A stretch of DNA of 64,000 bases from Terriglobales bacterium (GTDB lineage: Bacteria; Acidobacteriota; Terriglobia; Terriglobales; Acidobacteriaceae). Position numbers and translations under genes: made by a program. How positions within the stretch are numbered: the first letter of the stretch is position 1; each line of letters opens with the position of its first letter. Below the pieces are notes generated by a model that was given only the letters and a program-made list of their open reading frames with translations, did not search any database and was not told where the DNA came from. Shown piece after piece: positions 53,490-63,311 of the stretch. The stretch covers positions 62,001 through 126,000 of the forward strand of contig DATHMF010000022.1 of assembly GCA_035487355.1 (NCBI GenBank), written 5' to 3'.

Positions 53490-56400
53490 ATGCAAAGGCA
53501 TTTTGCTCGTATCGCGGCCGCCATTCTGGCGGCTTGCTTTCTAACCATTGGAATGACGTTCGCTCAGACAGCCACAAGCGAAGTCAATGGAACAGTGACA
53601 GATCAATCTGCATCGGTGGTTTCGGGAGCGACTGTAAAACTCATTAATCAGGGCACGAAATTACAGGATCAAACTTCAACAAATTCCACCGGCTACTTTG
53701 TGTTCGTCAACGTCCGGCCGGGGACATACGTTCTGAAGGTGGAGGCCAAGGGCTACAAAACGGCCGCAGTTGCGCCCTTTGAAGTGCAGGTCAACACCAC
53801 AATTTCGCAACCGCTCAAGCTTGCCATAGGCCAGATTACCGAAACCGTAGAGGTGCAGGCTGCCGCCCCCCTCATCGAAGCATCCACGACCGAATTGGGA
53901 ACCGTAATCGACGAGAGAACTGTGCAGGAGCTGCCGCTGAACGGCAGAAACTTCACCCAGTTGCTGACCCTGACGCCGGGTGTCACCCCGGTTTCCACCG
54001 CCCAGAACAAGAGCGTGGGCTGCTGCGAAGGCAATGTCGGCTTGCCCGGGTCAGGATTCTCCGATGCCTCGTTCCATGGTCAGCAGAACCGCTCCAAGCT
54101 CTATTACTATGACGGGATTATTAACACCAATGTGCGTGGGCCGACCTACGTTGTCATTCCCAATGCCGATCTGATCCAGGAATTCAAGATCGTCGGCCAC
54201 GACGCTAAATCGGAGTACGGTGGCGCCGCCGGCGGCATCGTCAATGTGGTCTCCAAGGCCGGCAGTGAAGGTCTTCATGTTACGGCCTTCGAGTTTTTAC
54301 GCAATGACTACTTCGACGCACGCGATAGCTTCGTAGACGCCAAATGCTCGCCCGGCAGGTGTCAACCGGGCCAACTCTTTCCCAAGGCCCCGGCCCCATT
54401 CCGCCAAAACCAGTTTGGCGCCGTTGTCACCGGACCGATTATCAAACACAAAACCTTTTTTGCCGTGGGGTACGATGGCTGGCGCTATAGCAAAGCCGAT
54501 GGCGCCACCTCACGCGTGCCCACATTGGCAGAAATCAACGGTGATTTCACTCAACCCGGTCCTGATGGCAAGCTCCCAACCTTCTATCACAATATCTTTA
54601 ACCCCTACTCTACGCGGGCAACAGGCGTGGCGCCCAACGTAACCTTCGTGCGCGACCAGTTCCGTTGTGATGCCGCAGGCAATCCTTTGCCGCTCGTCGC
54701 CGGGCAAATGTACCAGTTCACGCCCGGCGGTGCTCCGCCCGCGGGCAGCGTAGCTTGCAACAAGATTCCGCAGGCGCTGATCTTTGGGCCCATGCAGCAG
54801 TTTTTCAAAACGTATGCGGCCACGCCGAATTTCTCCGATCCCAAGAATCCAACCGTCAACTTTATTCGCAACCGCCCGGGACGGAACCAATCCGATGCCT
54901 TCTCGGTCCGTATTGACCACCGCTTCCGCGATGCCGATAACGTTTTCTTCCGCTACACCGAGCAGCGGAATTCGATATTTACTCCTATTGGTGAGTTGGG
55001 CTCCACACAGGGCGGCTCGCAGGGCCGCAACTATGGCGGCGACTGGGTGCATGCCTTTAACCCCCATGTCATCCTCGATGTCCGTGGCGGCGTTGCCGAC
55101 CGGCCCGGGGTTGACGCCAGCCAGCAGAACGATGACCCTGCAGGTGTTTCTGGCCTGTCGCAGCTTGGCTTCTTGAATACAGACAAGTACCACGGCATAC
55201 TGGTCAACGTTGGCAACTTAACCAACGGCGGCAGCGGCAGCTTTGGAATTCGAGGCTCCGCCCCCCGCAAGAACCCTGATTGGAGCATTGCCCCCAGCCT
55301 CACTTGGCTGAAGGGCAACCACAACATCAAGACCGGCTTCATGTACATTGACACCCGCCGCATCCAGCTCAATACCTTCCAGACCTATACTTTCGCTCCT
55401 GGGCCGACATCCCAACTCAGCGTTTCCAACACGGGAATAGACATGGCCACGGCGCTCCTGGGCCTCTCCACCAGCTCTACATCACAGCTTCCTGTGCCTC
55501 ATGGCGGCGAGGTGAAGTTCAAGTTCGCGGGTTGGGGCGCCTTCATCCAGGATGAGTGGAAGATGAGATCCAACGTAACCGTGACCGCCGGTCTGCGCTA
55601 TGACTACACCACCCGCGTACAGACGCTCGATCACCGGCTGTGGAGCTTCTATGACCTGACCGGTCAGCACTACCTGGTTGGCTCCAGTCAACTTCCCACA
55701 TGCAGTGCTGCCGGCCAGGCGCCTTGCATCCCCGATGCCTTCCTGAGCGATCCCCATGCCAACAGCCTCGTCTTCATGGGCAGGAGCGACTTTGCTCCGC
55801 CGCCCATCAAAGACAACTGGGGGCCCCGGCTCGGTATTGCATGGTCGGCTACGCCTAAAACAGTGGTGCGTGGCGGCATTGGCGTCTACTGGGATTCCAT
55901 GACCGCCCGCAGCCAATGGGCGCAGAACACCCTGGAAGCCAATCTCTGGCCTGATGCTGGCCCGTTCAACGCAAGCGCTGACGGTTGCACCAACGGCAAC
56001 GCTACCACCCCTCCTACCTGCGCCTTTGGCCCCGCCATCTATCAGGGATTGGGTGGGCCTGCAATGACCATCATTCAGCAGCAGGCTCTGGGTTTTGCCA
56101 ACCCGCTGCCTCCCTACACCGGCGTAACCGGCAACCCCTGGAACCAGGGTGGAAACCAGAACGATCCTAATTATAAGGATGGCTACGCCACCGAGTGGAA
56201 CTTGGAAGTGCAACGCGAGTTGACCTCCAAGATGATGGTCTCGGCTGCCTACGTCGGTAGCCACAGCGGCCGGTTGGTCTACAGCGGGAACGCCAACTCT
56301 GCCAACGTTCCTTCTATGCCCTGTGCCAACGGCGCACCTGGCAACCTTTGCCGTCTCGCCATAGATCAATTCAGGCCCATGCCCTGGGTGACCTCCTCCG

Positions 56401-57302
56401 CCACCTATGCTCGCAGCATTGGCTATGCCAACTACAATGCTTTGGAAGCTCGATTCCAGAACAGGCTCTCCCATGGCCTCAGCTCTCTGGTGTCCTACAC
56501 CTGGAGCAAATCCTTGGATACCAGCAGCGGCTACTTCGGCAGCGCCGAAAATGGGCTGGGTGGAGGCAATGGAACCATCCAGAACTTCTTCGATCGCAAG
56601 AGCGCCTACGGAATATCGTCGTATGACATCACGCATTTCCTTTCGTGGTCAGCCATCTACGAGCTTCCCTTCGGCAGGGGAAAGACGTGGTTGCAGAGCG
56701 GTCCTCTCTCCTGGATATTGGGAGACTGGCAGACGAGTTATGTTCTTCAGGCCCGCTCCGGCCAGCCCTTTAACATCGGCGTCAGCGGTGACTTCGCTGC
56801 CCTCGGTGGAAACTTCGGGGCTCCGGGTAGCTACCTCCGTCCCAACCTCGTTCCCGGCGCTGATCCCTTCAAGGCAGGGCCGGTGCCGGCCAATCCCGAC
56901 CCGGGATGTGCAACCACGATCTCCCAGGGCGGAAAGGCCCCCGATCGGGTCCAGGCGATCGCTAACTGGTTCAACCCTTGCGCTTTCGTGACTCCCATCG
57001 GATCGTTTGGGACAGTTGGGCGCAATGCCTTCCGCGGACCGCACGTGGTCAACATGGACTTCGGCTTGAGCAAGAACATTCACTTGACCGAGCGTACGAC
57101 GCTGCAGTTCCGCGCTGAAGCCTTCAACGTATTCAACATCCAAAATTGGGATTCTCCACAAGGCGGAAACAACACCCTTGTGATCAACACCAACGGTGTG
57201 AATTCACCCCTGTTAGTCAACTCCGGGGCAGGGGTGATCACGCAATTGGCGCAAGGCACCACCGCCAGAGAGTTGCAGTTTGGATTGAAGGTCACATTCT
57301 AA
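53490..57302 (+). CDS. Oar-like TonB-dependent receptor
   Basis: 1270 aa from ATG 53490, with AGGGGG before it; an upstream TTG is unsupported. Signal peptide, then a carboxypeptidase-type regulatory domain (about 25-110, SEVNGTVTDQSASVVSGATV, 'PGTYVLKVEAKGYK'), a plug with 'VQELPLNGRNFTQLLTLTPG', and a long beta-barrel ending in 'LQFGLKVTF' with the terminal Phe. This is the large acidobacterial class, probably taking up glycans, peptides or other large substrates. It is flanked by an NtrY-like kinase and an NtrC-like regulator, suggesting regulation by that pair. It ends in a clear terminator. Confidence 0.95.
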   Translation: MQRHFARIAAAILAACFLTIGMTFAQTATSEVNGTVTDQSASVVSGATVKLINQGTKLQDQTSTNSTGYFVFVNVRPGTYVLKVEAKGYKTAAVAPFEVQVNTTISQPLKLAIGQITETVEVQAAAPLIEASTTELGTVIDERTVQELPLNGRNFTQLLTLTPGVTPVSTAQNKSVGCCEGNVGLPGSGFSDASFHGQQNRSKLYYYDGIINTNVRGPTYVVIPNADLIQEFKIVGHDAKSEYGGAAGGIVNVVSKAGSEGLHVTAFEFLRNDYFDARDSFVDAKCSPGRCQPGQLFPKAPAPFRQNQFGAVVTGPIIKHKTFFAVGYDGWRYSKADGATSRVPTLAEINGDFTQPGPDGKLPTFYHNIFNPYSTRATGVAPNVTFVRDQFRCDAAGNPLPLVAGQMYQFTPGGAPPAGSVACNKIPQALIFGPMQQFFKTYAATPNFSDPKNPTVNFIRNRPGRNQSDAFSVRIDHRFRDADNVFFRYTEQRNSIFTPIGELGSTQGGSQGRNYGGDWVHAFNPHVILDVRGGVADRPGVDASQQNDDPAGVSGLSQLGFLNTDKYHGILVNVGNLTNGGSGSFGIRGSAPRKNPDWSIAPSLTWLKGNHNIKTGFMYIDTRRIQLNTFQTYTFAPGPTSQLSVSNTGIDMATALLGLSTSSTSQLPVPHGGEVKFKFAGWGAFIQDEWKMRSNVTVTAGLRYDYTTRVQTLDHRLWSFYDLTGQHYLVGSSQLPTCSAAGQAPCIPDAFLSDPHANSLVFMGRSDFAPPPIKDNWGPRLGIAWSATPKTVVRGGIGVYWDSMTARSQWAQNTLEANLWPDAGPFNASADGCTNGNATTPPTCAFGPAIYQGLGGPAMTIIQQQALGFANPLPPYTGVTGNPWNQGGNQNDPNYKDGYATEWNLEVQRELTSKMMVSAAYVGSHSGRLVYSGNANSANVPSMPCANGAPGNLCRLAIDQFRPMPWVTSSATYARSIGYANYNALEARFQNRLSHGLSSLVSYTWSKSLDTSSGYFGSAENGLGGGNGTIQNFFDRKSAYGISSYDITHFLSWSAIYELPFGRGKTWLQSGPLSWILGDWQTSYVLQARSGQPFNIGVSGDFAALGGNFGAPGSYLRPNLVPGADPFKAGPVPANPDPGCATTISQGGKAPDRVQAIANWFNPCAFVTPIGSFGTVGRNAFRGPHVVNMDFGLSKNIHLTERTTLQFRAEAFNVFNIQNWDSPQGGNNTLVINTNGVNSPLLVNSGAGVITQLAQGTTARELQFGLKVTF

Positions 57303-57350
57303 TAACCCGGCCGCAAGCTGCCTGGTTACAATCAGGCGCCTAAGCTATAA

Positions 57351-57389
57351 CAAAGTCGTCAAGCCACATCGGCTTGACGGCTTTGTTCT
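57351..57389 (+). terminator. Terminator of the TonB-dependent receptor gene
   Basis: A 15-base stem (CAAAGTCGTCAAGCC at 57351-57365 with GGCTTGACGGCTTTG at 57371-57385, one T-G pair) with a 5-base loop and a T-rich end. It starts 49 bases after the stop codon. Confidence 0.85.
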
Positions 57390-57580
57390 TGGGGTGAGCA
57401 GCGAGCCGTCTAGAATGGCGGGCAGGCTTTCTGCAATCGTTGAATATCAAATCGTAAATCGTAATTCTTAAATCGAAAATGTTAATGTGGTCCCATTGTG
57501 GTATCAAACTCTTAGTTCCTGAGGAAAAATGGAGTACCATCGTTTTCGGAAGTGTATCGCGCATCCAGAATGCGGAGGGG

Positions 57581-57697
57581 CGAGGGCGAAGCGGTTTACC
57601 GCGTAGCCTTTTAGATACAGGGTGAGCGCGAAGCGAGCGCCGGATAGCGCGAGCGCAGCGCGAGGGCGAAGCGGTTTTACCGCGTAGCCCTTAGATA
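57581..57697. repeat. Direct repeats of 37 bases
   Basis: CGAGGGCGAAGCGGTTTACC (57581 on) and a near-identical copy at 57661 with one extra T and a short change, both continuing to 'CGCGTAGCC...TTAGATA'. The period is 80 bases. The sequence between them is rich in GCGAGCGC-type palindromes. They immediately precede copy B of the dispersed repeat. Confidence 0.85.
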
Positions 57698-57895
57698 AAA
57701 AGCTCTTTGAAAATTCGCAAAGGCAGTAACTCAGAACCGATCCGCGGATGATATCTATCTAGTAAACACCGCAGACTATCTCAGCAAGTGCCCGCCGCAA
57801 AAGCGACTTTGCCCAGTAAATATGCGGTGATCACGGGCTGTTCAGGTGGTTCCAACCACTTGCAGCAAGTGGGAGGTGGGCGCCGACTTTTTGGG
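57688..57895. repeat. Dispersed intergenic repeat, copy B
   Basis: Shares blocks with 3478-3715: CCTTAGA(A)TAA, CTTTGAAAATTCGCAAA, GCGGATGATAT, AGTAAACACCGCAGAC, CCCAGTAAATA, and the inverted repeat CCACTTGCAGCAAGTGGG followed by a G-rich end. It is 30 bases shorter than copy A. It ends 345 bases upstream of the NtrC-type gene. Confidence 0.75.
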
Positions 57896-58240
57896 CCGGA
57901 AAGCCATGCGCTGAAAATTACTAAAAGGTAAATGGCTGAGGCTGGCAGGGGACCCCATAAAAACCGGTCTGTGTAATCTAAGCTTAGCGTAACGGCGGAG
58001 CGGTTTACAGCCAAGCCTGTAGATAAAAGCCGGTTATTAGGATGATAATGATGATTAGAATTGGAAGATAACTTGTAGGCACTACTTCCAGAGGGCCGTA
58101 TGTCGTTGAATTGTAGTGACTTATCAAGCCTTGGACTACTCCAAGTAATGGGGGGTGTGGGAGTAATACTTGGCGGGTACGGACCGGGAACATGTTTTTT
58201 GGGCGCGATTATTAAGTCGCGGTAATAGAGTGATTGCAAG

Positions 58241-59620
58241 ATGAAAGCTAGACTGCTGATTATTGATGACGACCCCAACACGCTGGCCTCGCTGGCTCGC
58301 GCATTCCGGCTGGCAGGGCACGAGGCTGCGGTCTGTGACAGCGCCACGCGCGCTCTGGAAGTGCTCCGGACCGAAGAATTCGATCTGATTTTTTCTGATG
58401 TGGTCATGCCCGGCAAAGATGGCCTGGCTTTTCTGGAAGAGTTCAAAGCCCTGGGTATGAGCACGCCCGTGGTAATGATGTCCGGGCAGGCCCACATCGC
58501 CATGGCCGTGCGCGCTACCCGGCTGGGCGCCATTGATTTTCTGGAAAAACCAATCTCTTCAGATAAGCTCCTGCTCACCGTAGAAAATGCTTTGCGCCTC
58601 AAGCGCCTGGAAGAAGAAAACCGTCAGCTCCGGCAGAAACTCGGCAAGCACGAAATGATATTCACCAGCGAGCCTATGAAGCGGATCCTGGCGCAAATTG
58701 AGCGCGTGGCTCCTACCGAAACCAGGGTTTGCATCTTGGGCGAGAGTGGCACCGGCAAAGAGTTGGTTGCGCGCACACTGCATGCGCGTAGCCAGCGCAA
58801 AGCAGGTCCATTGATTACGTTGAATTGTGCCGCAGTTCCAGTTGAGCTGGTAGAGAGCGAATTATTTGGACATGAAAAAGGAGCATTCACCGGGGCCGCT
58901 TCGCGCCACGTAGGCAAATTTGAGCAAGCGCAGGGCGGCACACTGTTCCTGGATGAAATCGGCGACATGCCCGCAGCCATGCAGGCAAAATTACTGCGCG
59001 TGCTGGAAGAAGGTGAAATTGAGCGCGTGGGTGGCGGAGCGCCGGTTAAAGTGGATGTCCGTGTAGTTGTGGCCACACACCGCAATCTGGAAAATCTGGT
59101 GCGCGAGGGAAAATTCCGGCAGGATTTGTATCATCGCATCTTCGTTTTTCCAGTGATACTGCCGCCTCTACGCGAGCGGCGGGAAGATGTTCCCTTGCTG
59201 GTTGAGCACTTCAGCCGTCAACTGGCGGAGCAAAACGGATGGAAACCGGTAAGTTTTTCTCCAGAGGCCATTCGCGAACTGCAACTTTACAATTGGCCGG
59301 GCAATATCCGCGAATTGCGTAATGCGGTGGAACGCATCTTGCTCTTTGCCGCATCTGATGATATTGATGCTGCAGCGATTCATACGGCCGTGCCGCAAGC
59401 TACGTCGTCAGGGGAGGCTTCTAACACGTCTGCTGCCGGGGGGCTTGCCCAGCGAGTCGAAGCCTATGAGCGCGACCAGGTGCTGGCGGAGTTGAAACGG
59501 CAGCAATTTCATATCACCAACACCGCCCGTGCCTTGGGATTGGAACGCAGTCATTTTTATAAGAAATGCCAGCAACTGGGTATTGACTTGGAGGCCGCAA
59601 AGAAGGGGAGTGAAAATTAA
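58241..59620 (+). CDS. NtrC-family sigma-54-dependent response regulator
   Basis: 459 aa. Receiver with acidic pocket D9-D11, phosphoacceptor D53 (FSDVVMP) and K103 (LEKPIS). An AAA+ domain with Walker A GESGTGKE (about 168-175), the sigma-54 contact GAFTGA (about 214-219), Walker B GGTLFLDEIGD, and a Fis-type HTH at the C-terminus (ITNTARALGLERSHFYKKCQ). It activates sigma-54 promoters when phosphorylated. The NtrY-like kinase at 51125 is the nearest candidate partner, separated by the TonB-dependent receptor gene. The intervening region has repeats and no other regulatory gene. Confidence 0.95.
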   Translation: MKARLLIIDDDPNTLASLARAFRLAGHEAAVCDSATRALEVLRTEEFDLIFSDVVMPGKDGLAFLEEFKALGMSTPVVMMSGQAHIAMAVRATRLGAIDFLEKPISSDKLLLTVENALRLKRLEEENRQLRQKLGKHEMIFTSEPMKRILAQIERVAPTETRVCILGESGTGKELVARTLHARSQRKAGPLITLNCAAVPVELVESELFGHEKGAFTGAASRHVGKFEQAQGGTLFLDEIGDMPAAMQAKLLRVLEEGEIERVGGGAPVKVDVRVVVATHRNLENLVREGKFRQDLYHRIFVFPVILPPLRERREDVPLLVEHFSRQLAEQNGWKPVSFSPEAIRELQLYNWPGNIRELRNAVERILLFAASDDIDAAAIHTAVPQATSSGEASNTSAAGGLAQRVEAYERDQVLAELKRQQFHITNTARALGLERSHFYKKCQQLGIDLEAAKKGSEN

Positions 59621-59709
59621 GGCTTTTTAAGAAGCCATAAAGTACTTGAAAAACAGGCTGAATTGTTTCATTATGCAGTCCTCCCCATACTCCCGTTACC
59701 CTCGCACTT

Positions 59710-62442
59710 ATGGTGGTAGATAAAAATAGGTTGAAGATTGAAGGCCTCAAGTTTGGCCGGGTGTTGCAGTCCGTTTTCCGGCTGGCCTCCATGTTCACCG
59801 TTGACCACCGTGCAGTAGATAGTGCCGTACGCCAAAGTTACGAATCCCTCAATGCGTTAGTGAAACAGGTCCAGCAATTCACCTTTGGATTCATTGATCA
59901 TCGCGTATTACTCAACAACGTGCTTACTCCTGACCGCACCCTGCGGAACCTGGAAAGCGAATTCTCCAAACGAGGGATAGGCGCCGTGACCTTTCCTGCC
60001 GGGATCACACTGGGAGGATTCCGCAGATGCTTGGGCGTGATTTGCGACACTCCTGAAAACATTGAATCCAACGGTGGTATCAGGCGTTATTACGAGCGCA
60101 ACAGAGTCGAAGGCGTACGCGTAATTGCCGGCGTTAAGGGAGCCAGCAGCATGGAAGAAACCGTGCTGGAGGGCGACCCGGAGTCATTGCTCGCGGCGCA
60201 ACGTCTGGCCATGGAGTCACAGCCTACCCTTGGACTCGATCTGCTGATGGAAGCAGTAGGAATGGGAGGCGGTGGTGAAGAAGGAGGGCACGGGGGCATC
60301 GGAGGTGCGATGTCTCTTGGAGGCATAGCTGGCTCAAGCCAAGTTCCAGCGGGGGAAGCTCAACATAACAGCGGTGTGGGAATAGGTCTTGGTGCCGGAG
60401 CAGGAGGGGGTGCCGGCACTGGAGCAGGAGGAGGTACAGGCGCCGAACCGGGAGCAGCCGGCAGTTTCGCCGAGTCCGTTTTAGGGACCAGTGGAGGCGG
60501 TCCTGGGGGCACAGCGTTTTCTGGAGGTTCCGGAGCAGCAGGAACTGGAGCGTCTGGTCTCGCTGGGGCATCTGGTTCAGAAGGTCCTGAGCCCTTTCCA
60601 GGAATTAAGTCAATTGGCTCCAATGCCGACTTCATTGCTGCGGAGGTAGGAAGCGGCGGACCCGGATTGGGAACAGGTAATTCAGAGAGCACAGCCATTG
60701 CAGGTAAAGATGGGGGGACAGGCGCCGCCTCAGGGTCGGGACGTGCAGCTCCTGGGCTGGGATTCTCTCGCGTGGCTTCTTCGGCTATTGCCAGCGATCC
60801 AAATCAGGTTTTGGACATCGCGCAAAAAGCGCTTATTCGTTCTTTCTCCAACCCATCCGCCGATCCTGCACAAGCTCTGACAGCGCTTGCACACATGCTG
60901 GAAGAATTTAATCCAGAAGTTTTATTGCCCGCTCTCTCCTCGGAAAAACGCGCCGCACTCAAAGGCAAACCAGCCCGCGAGATCGCCGCCGACTTCATGG
61001 AAGACGTCGCCGCGCAATGGGCCACGAATCGCCTCTCTACAATAGCGCAGCAGGAAGATACTGCCATAGCCGAGGCAGAGGTTGTCCGCGTGCTGCAACG
61101 AAGCCTGGACGCCACTTTAACAGTGGAGCGCATGTTGCAGAAGCTCTCCCGGTTGTTTGAAAAAGCCGATCTGCCACCCGAATTCTACGGTCGAATTCAA
61201 CAAGACCTGCGTTGGATTGAGTTCTCTGACGAAGAAAAATTCAAACAGCTCATGGGCTTGCATCGTTATTCGGCGGCCGAATTCAAACGCTTGGCCACAC
61301 ATGTAAAAAACACCGTCCGCCGCGGAGAACTGACAGAGGCCACAGACCTGGTGGAACATTATTTCGCCATTCTCGACTTGAGCCCGCATGAGTTGCAGGT
61401 CGTGGAGTTGGCGCGAGCGCCGGAACTGCTGCAAAGCATCGCACGCATGCAGACTAAGGATTTTATGCAAAAGGTGGCAGATCGCCTGACCGGCCCGCTC
61501 TTTGACGAGGCATTCCGCGGCTGGTACCACACGCATATAGCCAACTGCCTGGCGACTGCAGCACACTGCATGGCGCCCTACGAAGATTTTGATGGAATCT
61601 TTCAAATTGCGCAGAACCTGGAGAAATCCCGTCTTCGTAGTCCACAGTTGCATAAAGACTGCTGCGGAGAGGCTCTGGGCAACCTGCTGGGGCCACGTAG
61701 TATCGAGCGGCTCGTGGAATTGTATTCATTGCGGCGGTATGGACAACGCATGGTTGTCTCCATTCTGAGATTGATGGGCCGGCTCGGCGCAGAAAAAATC
61801 TTTCAGCGGCTGGAAGAAGAAAAGGTTGCATCGAACCGGCTGGCGCTCATCCGCCTGATCGGCCAGATGGGTCTTGTGGCCCACGATGTAGCACGCAGCA
61901 AGCTGCGTGACGAGCGCTGGTATGTAGTGCGCAATGCCTGCCTCGTGCTGACAGAAACCCATGATCCTGAAATCATTCAGGACATGCGTGAAACCCTGCG
62001 GCATAACGACGAGCGTGTGCAAGAAGCCGCCTTTCTGGTGATTGTCAAAAGCAAAGCTCTCGGCCGCGCCGCAGCCCTGGCCGACGCACTACCCCAACTC
62101 AAGCCCCATGTGCTGGAAGAAGTGCTGAAGGAACTTCGTTTTATGAAGTCTCCGGAAAGCGTCCCAGGATTAGAGGTGTTTATCACCCTGCAGGAAGAGA
62201 GGCTTCGCGAAAAAGAGGACGCCATGCATGTTTTGGCTGCCGTGCCTGAAGATGGTTCCGCCGATGCGCTGGCCCGTATCTTGAAAAACGAGAAAATCCC
62301 TGCCTCCATTCGGCGGATCGCCATCAAAACGCTGAGCAAAAGCAACCTGCCGGTGGCATACCAGGCGCTCGCCGAGGTTGCTAGTCGAGTCCCACGTGAC
62401 CCTATGGCGCGCGAATCACAAGCTGCGCTGGAGATCGAATAA
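59710..62442 (+). CDS. Large Gly-rich protein with C-terminal HEAT repeats
   Basis: 910 aa. N-terminal 170 residues form a conserved-looking globular region (LQSVFRLASMFTVDHRAVDS, 'FGFIDHRVLLNNVL'). About 175-350 is a Gly/Ala/Ser-rich disordered stretch. From about 355 a helical domain leads to HEAT-type repeats at about 660-900 (KDCCGEALGNLLGPRSIERL, 'LALIRLIGQMGLVAHDVARSK', 'DDERVQEAAFLVIVKSKALG'-like). No enzymatic motif is seen. It lies 90 bases after the NtrC-type gene and is possibly co-transcribed. Acidobacterial HEAT proteins of this layout are known but uncharacterised. Confidence 0.8.
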   Translation: MVVDKNRLKIEGLKFGRVLQSVFRLASMFTVDHRAVDSAVRQSYESLNALVKQVQQFTFGFIDHRVLLNNVLTPDRTLRNLESEFSKRGIGAVTFPAGITLGGFRRCLGVICDTPENIESNGGIRRYYERNRVEGVRVIAGVKGASSMEETVLEGDPESLLAAQRLAMESQPTLGLDLLMEAVGMGGGGEEGGHGGIGGAMSLGGIAGSSQVPAGEAQHNSGVGIGLGAGAGGGAGTGAGGGTGAEPGAAGSFAESVLGTSGGGPGGTAFSGGSGAAGTGASGLAGASGSEGPEPFPGIKSIGSNADFIAAEVGSGGPGLGTGNSESTAIAGKDGGTGAASGSGRAAPGLGFSRVASSAIASDPNQVLDIAQKALIRSFSNPSADPAQALTALAHMLEEFNPEVLLPALSSEKRAALKGKPAREIAADFMEDVAAQWATNRLSTIAQQEDTAIAEAEVVRVLQRSLDATLTVERMLQKLSRLFEKADLPPEFYGRIQQDLRWIEFSDEEKFKQLMGLHRYSAAEFKRLATHVKNTVRRGELTEATDLVEHYFAILDLSPHELQVVELARAPELLQSIARMQTKDFMQKVADRLTGPLFDEAFRGWYHTHIANCLATAAHCMAPYEDFDGIFQIAQNLEKSRLRSPQLHKDCCGEALGNLLGPRSIERLVELYSLRRYGQRMVVSILRLMGRLGAEKIFQRLEEEKVASNRLALIRLIGQMGLVAHDVARSKLRDERWYVVRNACLVLTETHDPEIIQDMRETLRHNDERVQEAAFLVIVKSKALGRAAALADALPQLKPHVLEEVLKELRFMKSPESVPGLEVFITLQEERLREKEDAMHVLAAVPEDGSADALARILKNEKIPASIRRIAIKTLSKSNLPVAYQALAEVASRVPRDPMARESQAALEIE

Positions 62443-62613
62443 GCGCAGGTAGAACGAAACCGTCGCGTATGAATCTTCAATAATCGGCCTTACCATTGGA
62501 TCTAACAAGAAATGCAACGTTAAGCAAACAAAGAACAACCACAATACGTGAAAACCCTCAAGACCTGCTGGAGTTCCAGATTTAAAATTGAATTTTGTTA
62601 GACTGTGTTGGCC

Positions 62614-63123
62614 ATGAGCGTAATTGATGACGTCCTGGAAGCTAATGAAATCTACTCTCGCACCCACGACTTGCGTAAGTTGACCCCTCGCCCAGAACGC
62701 AAGCTGGCAGTTCTCACTTGCATGGATACGCGGCTTTCGATTCGTACCTTGGGATTGAAGACCGGAGATGCACATATTATCCGCAATGCCGGTGGAATCG
62801 TCACAGACGACAGCTTACGATCGCTGATAGTGTCGCACTACCTGCTTGGTACAGAAGAAATTATGGTCATCAACCATACCGATTGCGGGTTGATGCATAC
62901 GACCGAACAGGATTTGCGTACAAGAATCCAGAATCGCACCGGGACCGCAGCCGTTGCCCCTGCCTTTTTCTACGCATTCCAAAACATCGAAGAAAATGTA
63001 CGACATCAATTGCAAAAACTGCGCACACATCCCTGGATTCCCAAAGAGGTTGCAGTACGTGGATTTGTCTATGATGTGAGCAGTGGTCGACTGCGCGAAA
63101 TCATGGGCAATTGCAACGCTTGA
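62614..63123 (+). CDS. Beta-class carbonic anhydrase
   Basis: 169 aa from ATG 62614; a GTG 3 codons earlier is possible and neither has a good site. Zinc ligands C36, D38 (CMDTRL), H88 and C91 (INHTDCG) are in the order of type-II beta-carbonic anhydrases, with the 'NAGGIVTDDSLRSLIVSHYL' segment. It interconverts CO2 and bicarbonate. It stands alone between the HEAT protein and a tRNA gene. Confidence 0.95.
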   Translation: MSVIDDVLEANEIYSRTHDLRKLTPRPERKLAVLTCMDTRLSIRTLGLKTGDAHIIRNAGGIVTDDSLRSLIVSHYLLGTEEIMVINHTDCGLMHTTEQDLRTRIQNRTGTAAVAPAFFYAFQNIEENVRHQLQKLRTHPWIPKEVAVRGFVYDVSSGRLREIMGNCNA

Positions 63124-63236
63124 TCGAAAGTTTCGAGTAATACAGCACATATCTTGCTACGCGCCCCAACTTGCAGCAAAAACCACTCGCTCCCGCTACA
63201 ATGTTCGTAACCCTTGTGTGCGTAAAACGTAATTGA

Positions 63237-63311
63237 GGGCCTGTAGCTCAGCGGTAGAGCAGGGGACTCATAATCCCTTGGTCGCAGGTTCGAATCCTGC
63301 CGGGCCCACCA
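63237..63311 (+). tRNA. tRNA with CAT anticodon, probably tRNA-Ile2
   Basis: 75 bases with the CCA end encoded. The acceptor stem GGGCCTG/CGGGCCC, D-arm, anticodon loop CTCATAA, variable loop and T-arm (GGTTCGAATCC) all fold. The anticodon CAT can be Met or, with lysidine, Ile. The 'GACTCATAAT...CTTGGTCGC' body matches E. coli tRNA-Ile2 (ileX) better than elongator tRNA-Met, by memory. Confidence 0.93.

Larger units (their letters stand above)
57303..58240. other. Repeat-rich intergenic region
   Basis: About 940 bases without a gene. It includes the receptor terminator (57351-57389), two direct repeats of 37 bases (57581 and 57661), copy B of the dispersed repeat (57688-57895), and a third, weaker relative of the direct repeat near 57985. 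A G-rich run (GGGGGGTGTGGGAG) lies at about 58149. Frames that cross it only translate repeats. Confidence 0.6.

Noticed and set aside
55482-56636. 384-codon minus-strand frame inside the TonB-dependent receptor gene
   Set aside because: Antisense shadow of a well-supported receptor gene in a high-GC region. There is no recognisable domain and its codon use mirrors the sense strand.
57581-57697. CRISPR-like array
   Set aside because: Only two 37-base copies with a 43-base GC-rich spacer made of short palindromes, and no cas genes nearby.
57781-58602. 273-codon minus-strand frame across the repeat region and the NtrC-type gene start
   Set aside because: It is partly antisense to the regulator and partly a translation of copy B of the dispersed repeat (PPPTCCKW motif also read from copy A). 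Shared sequence is due to the DNA repeat.
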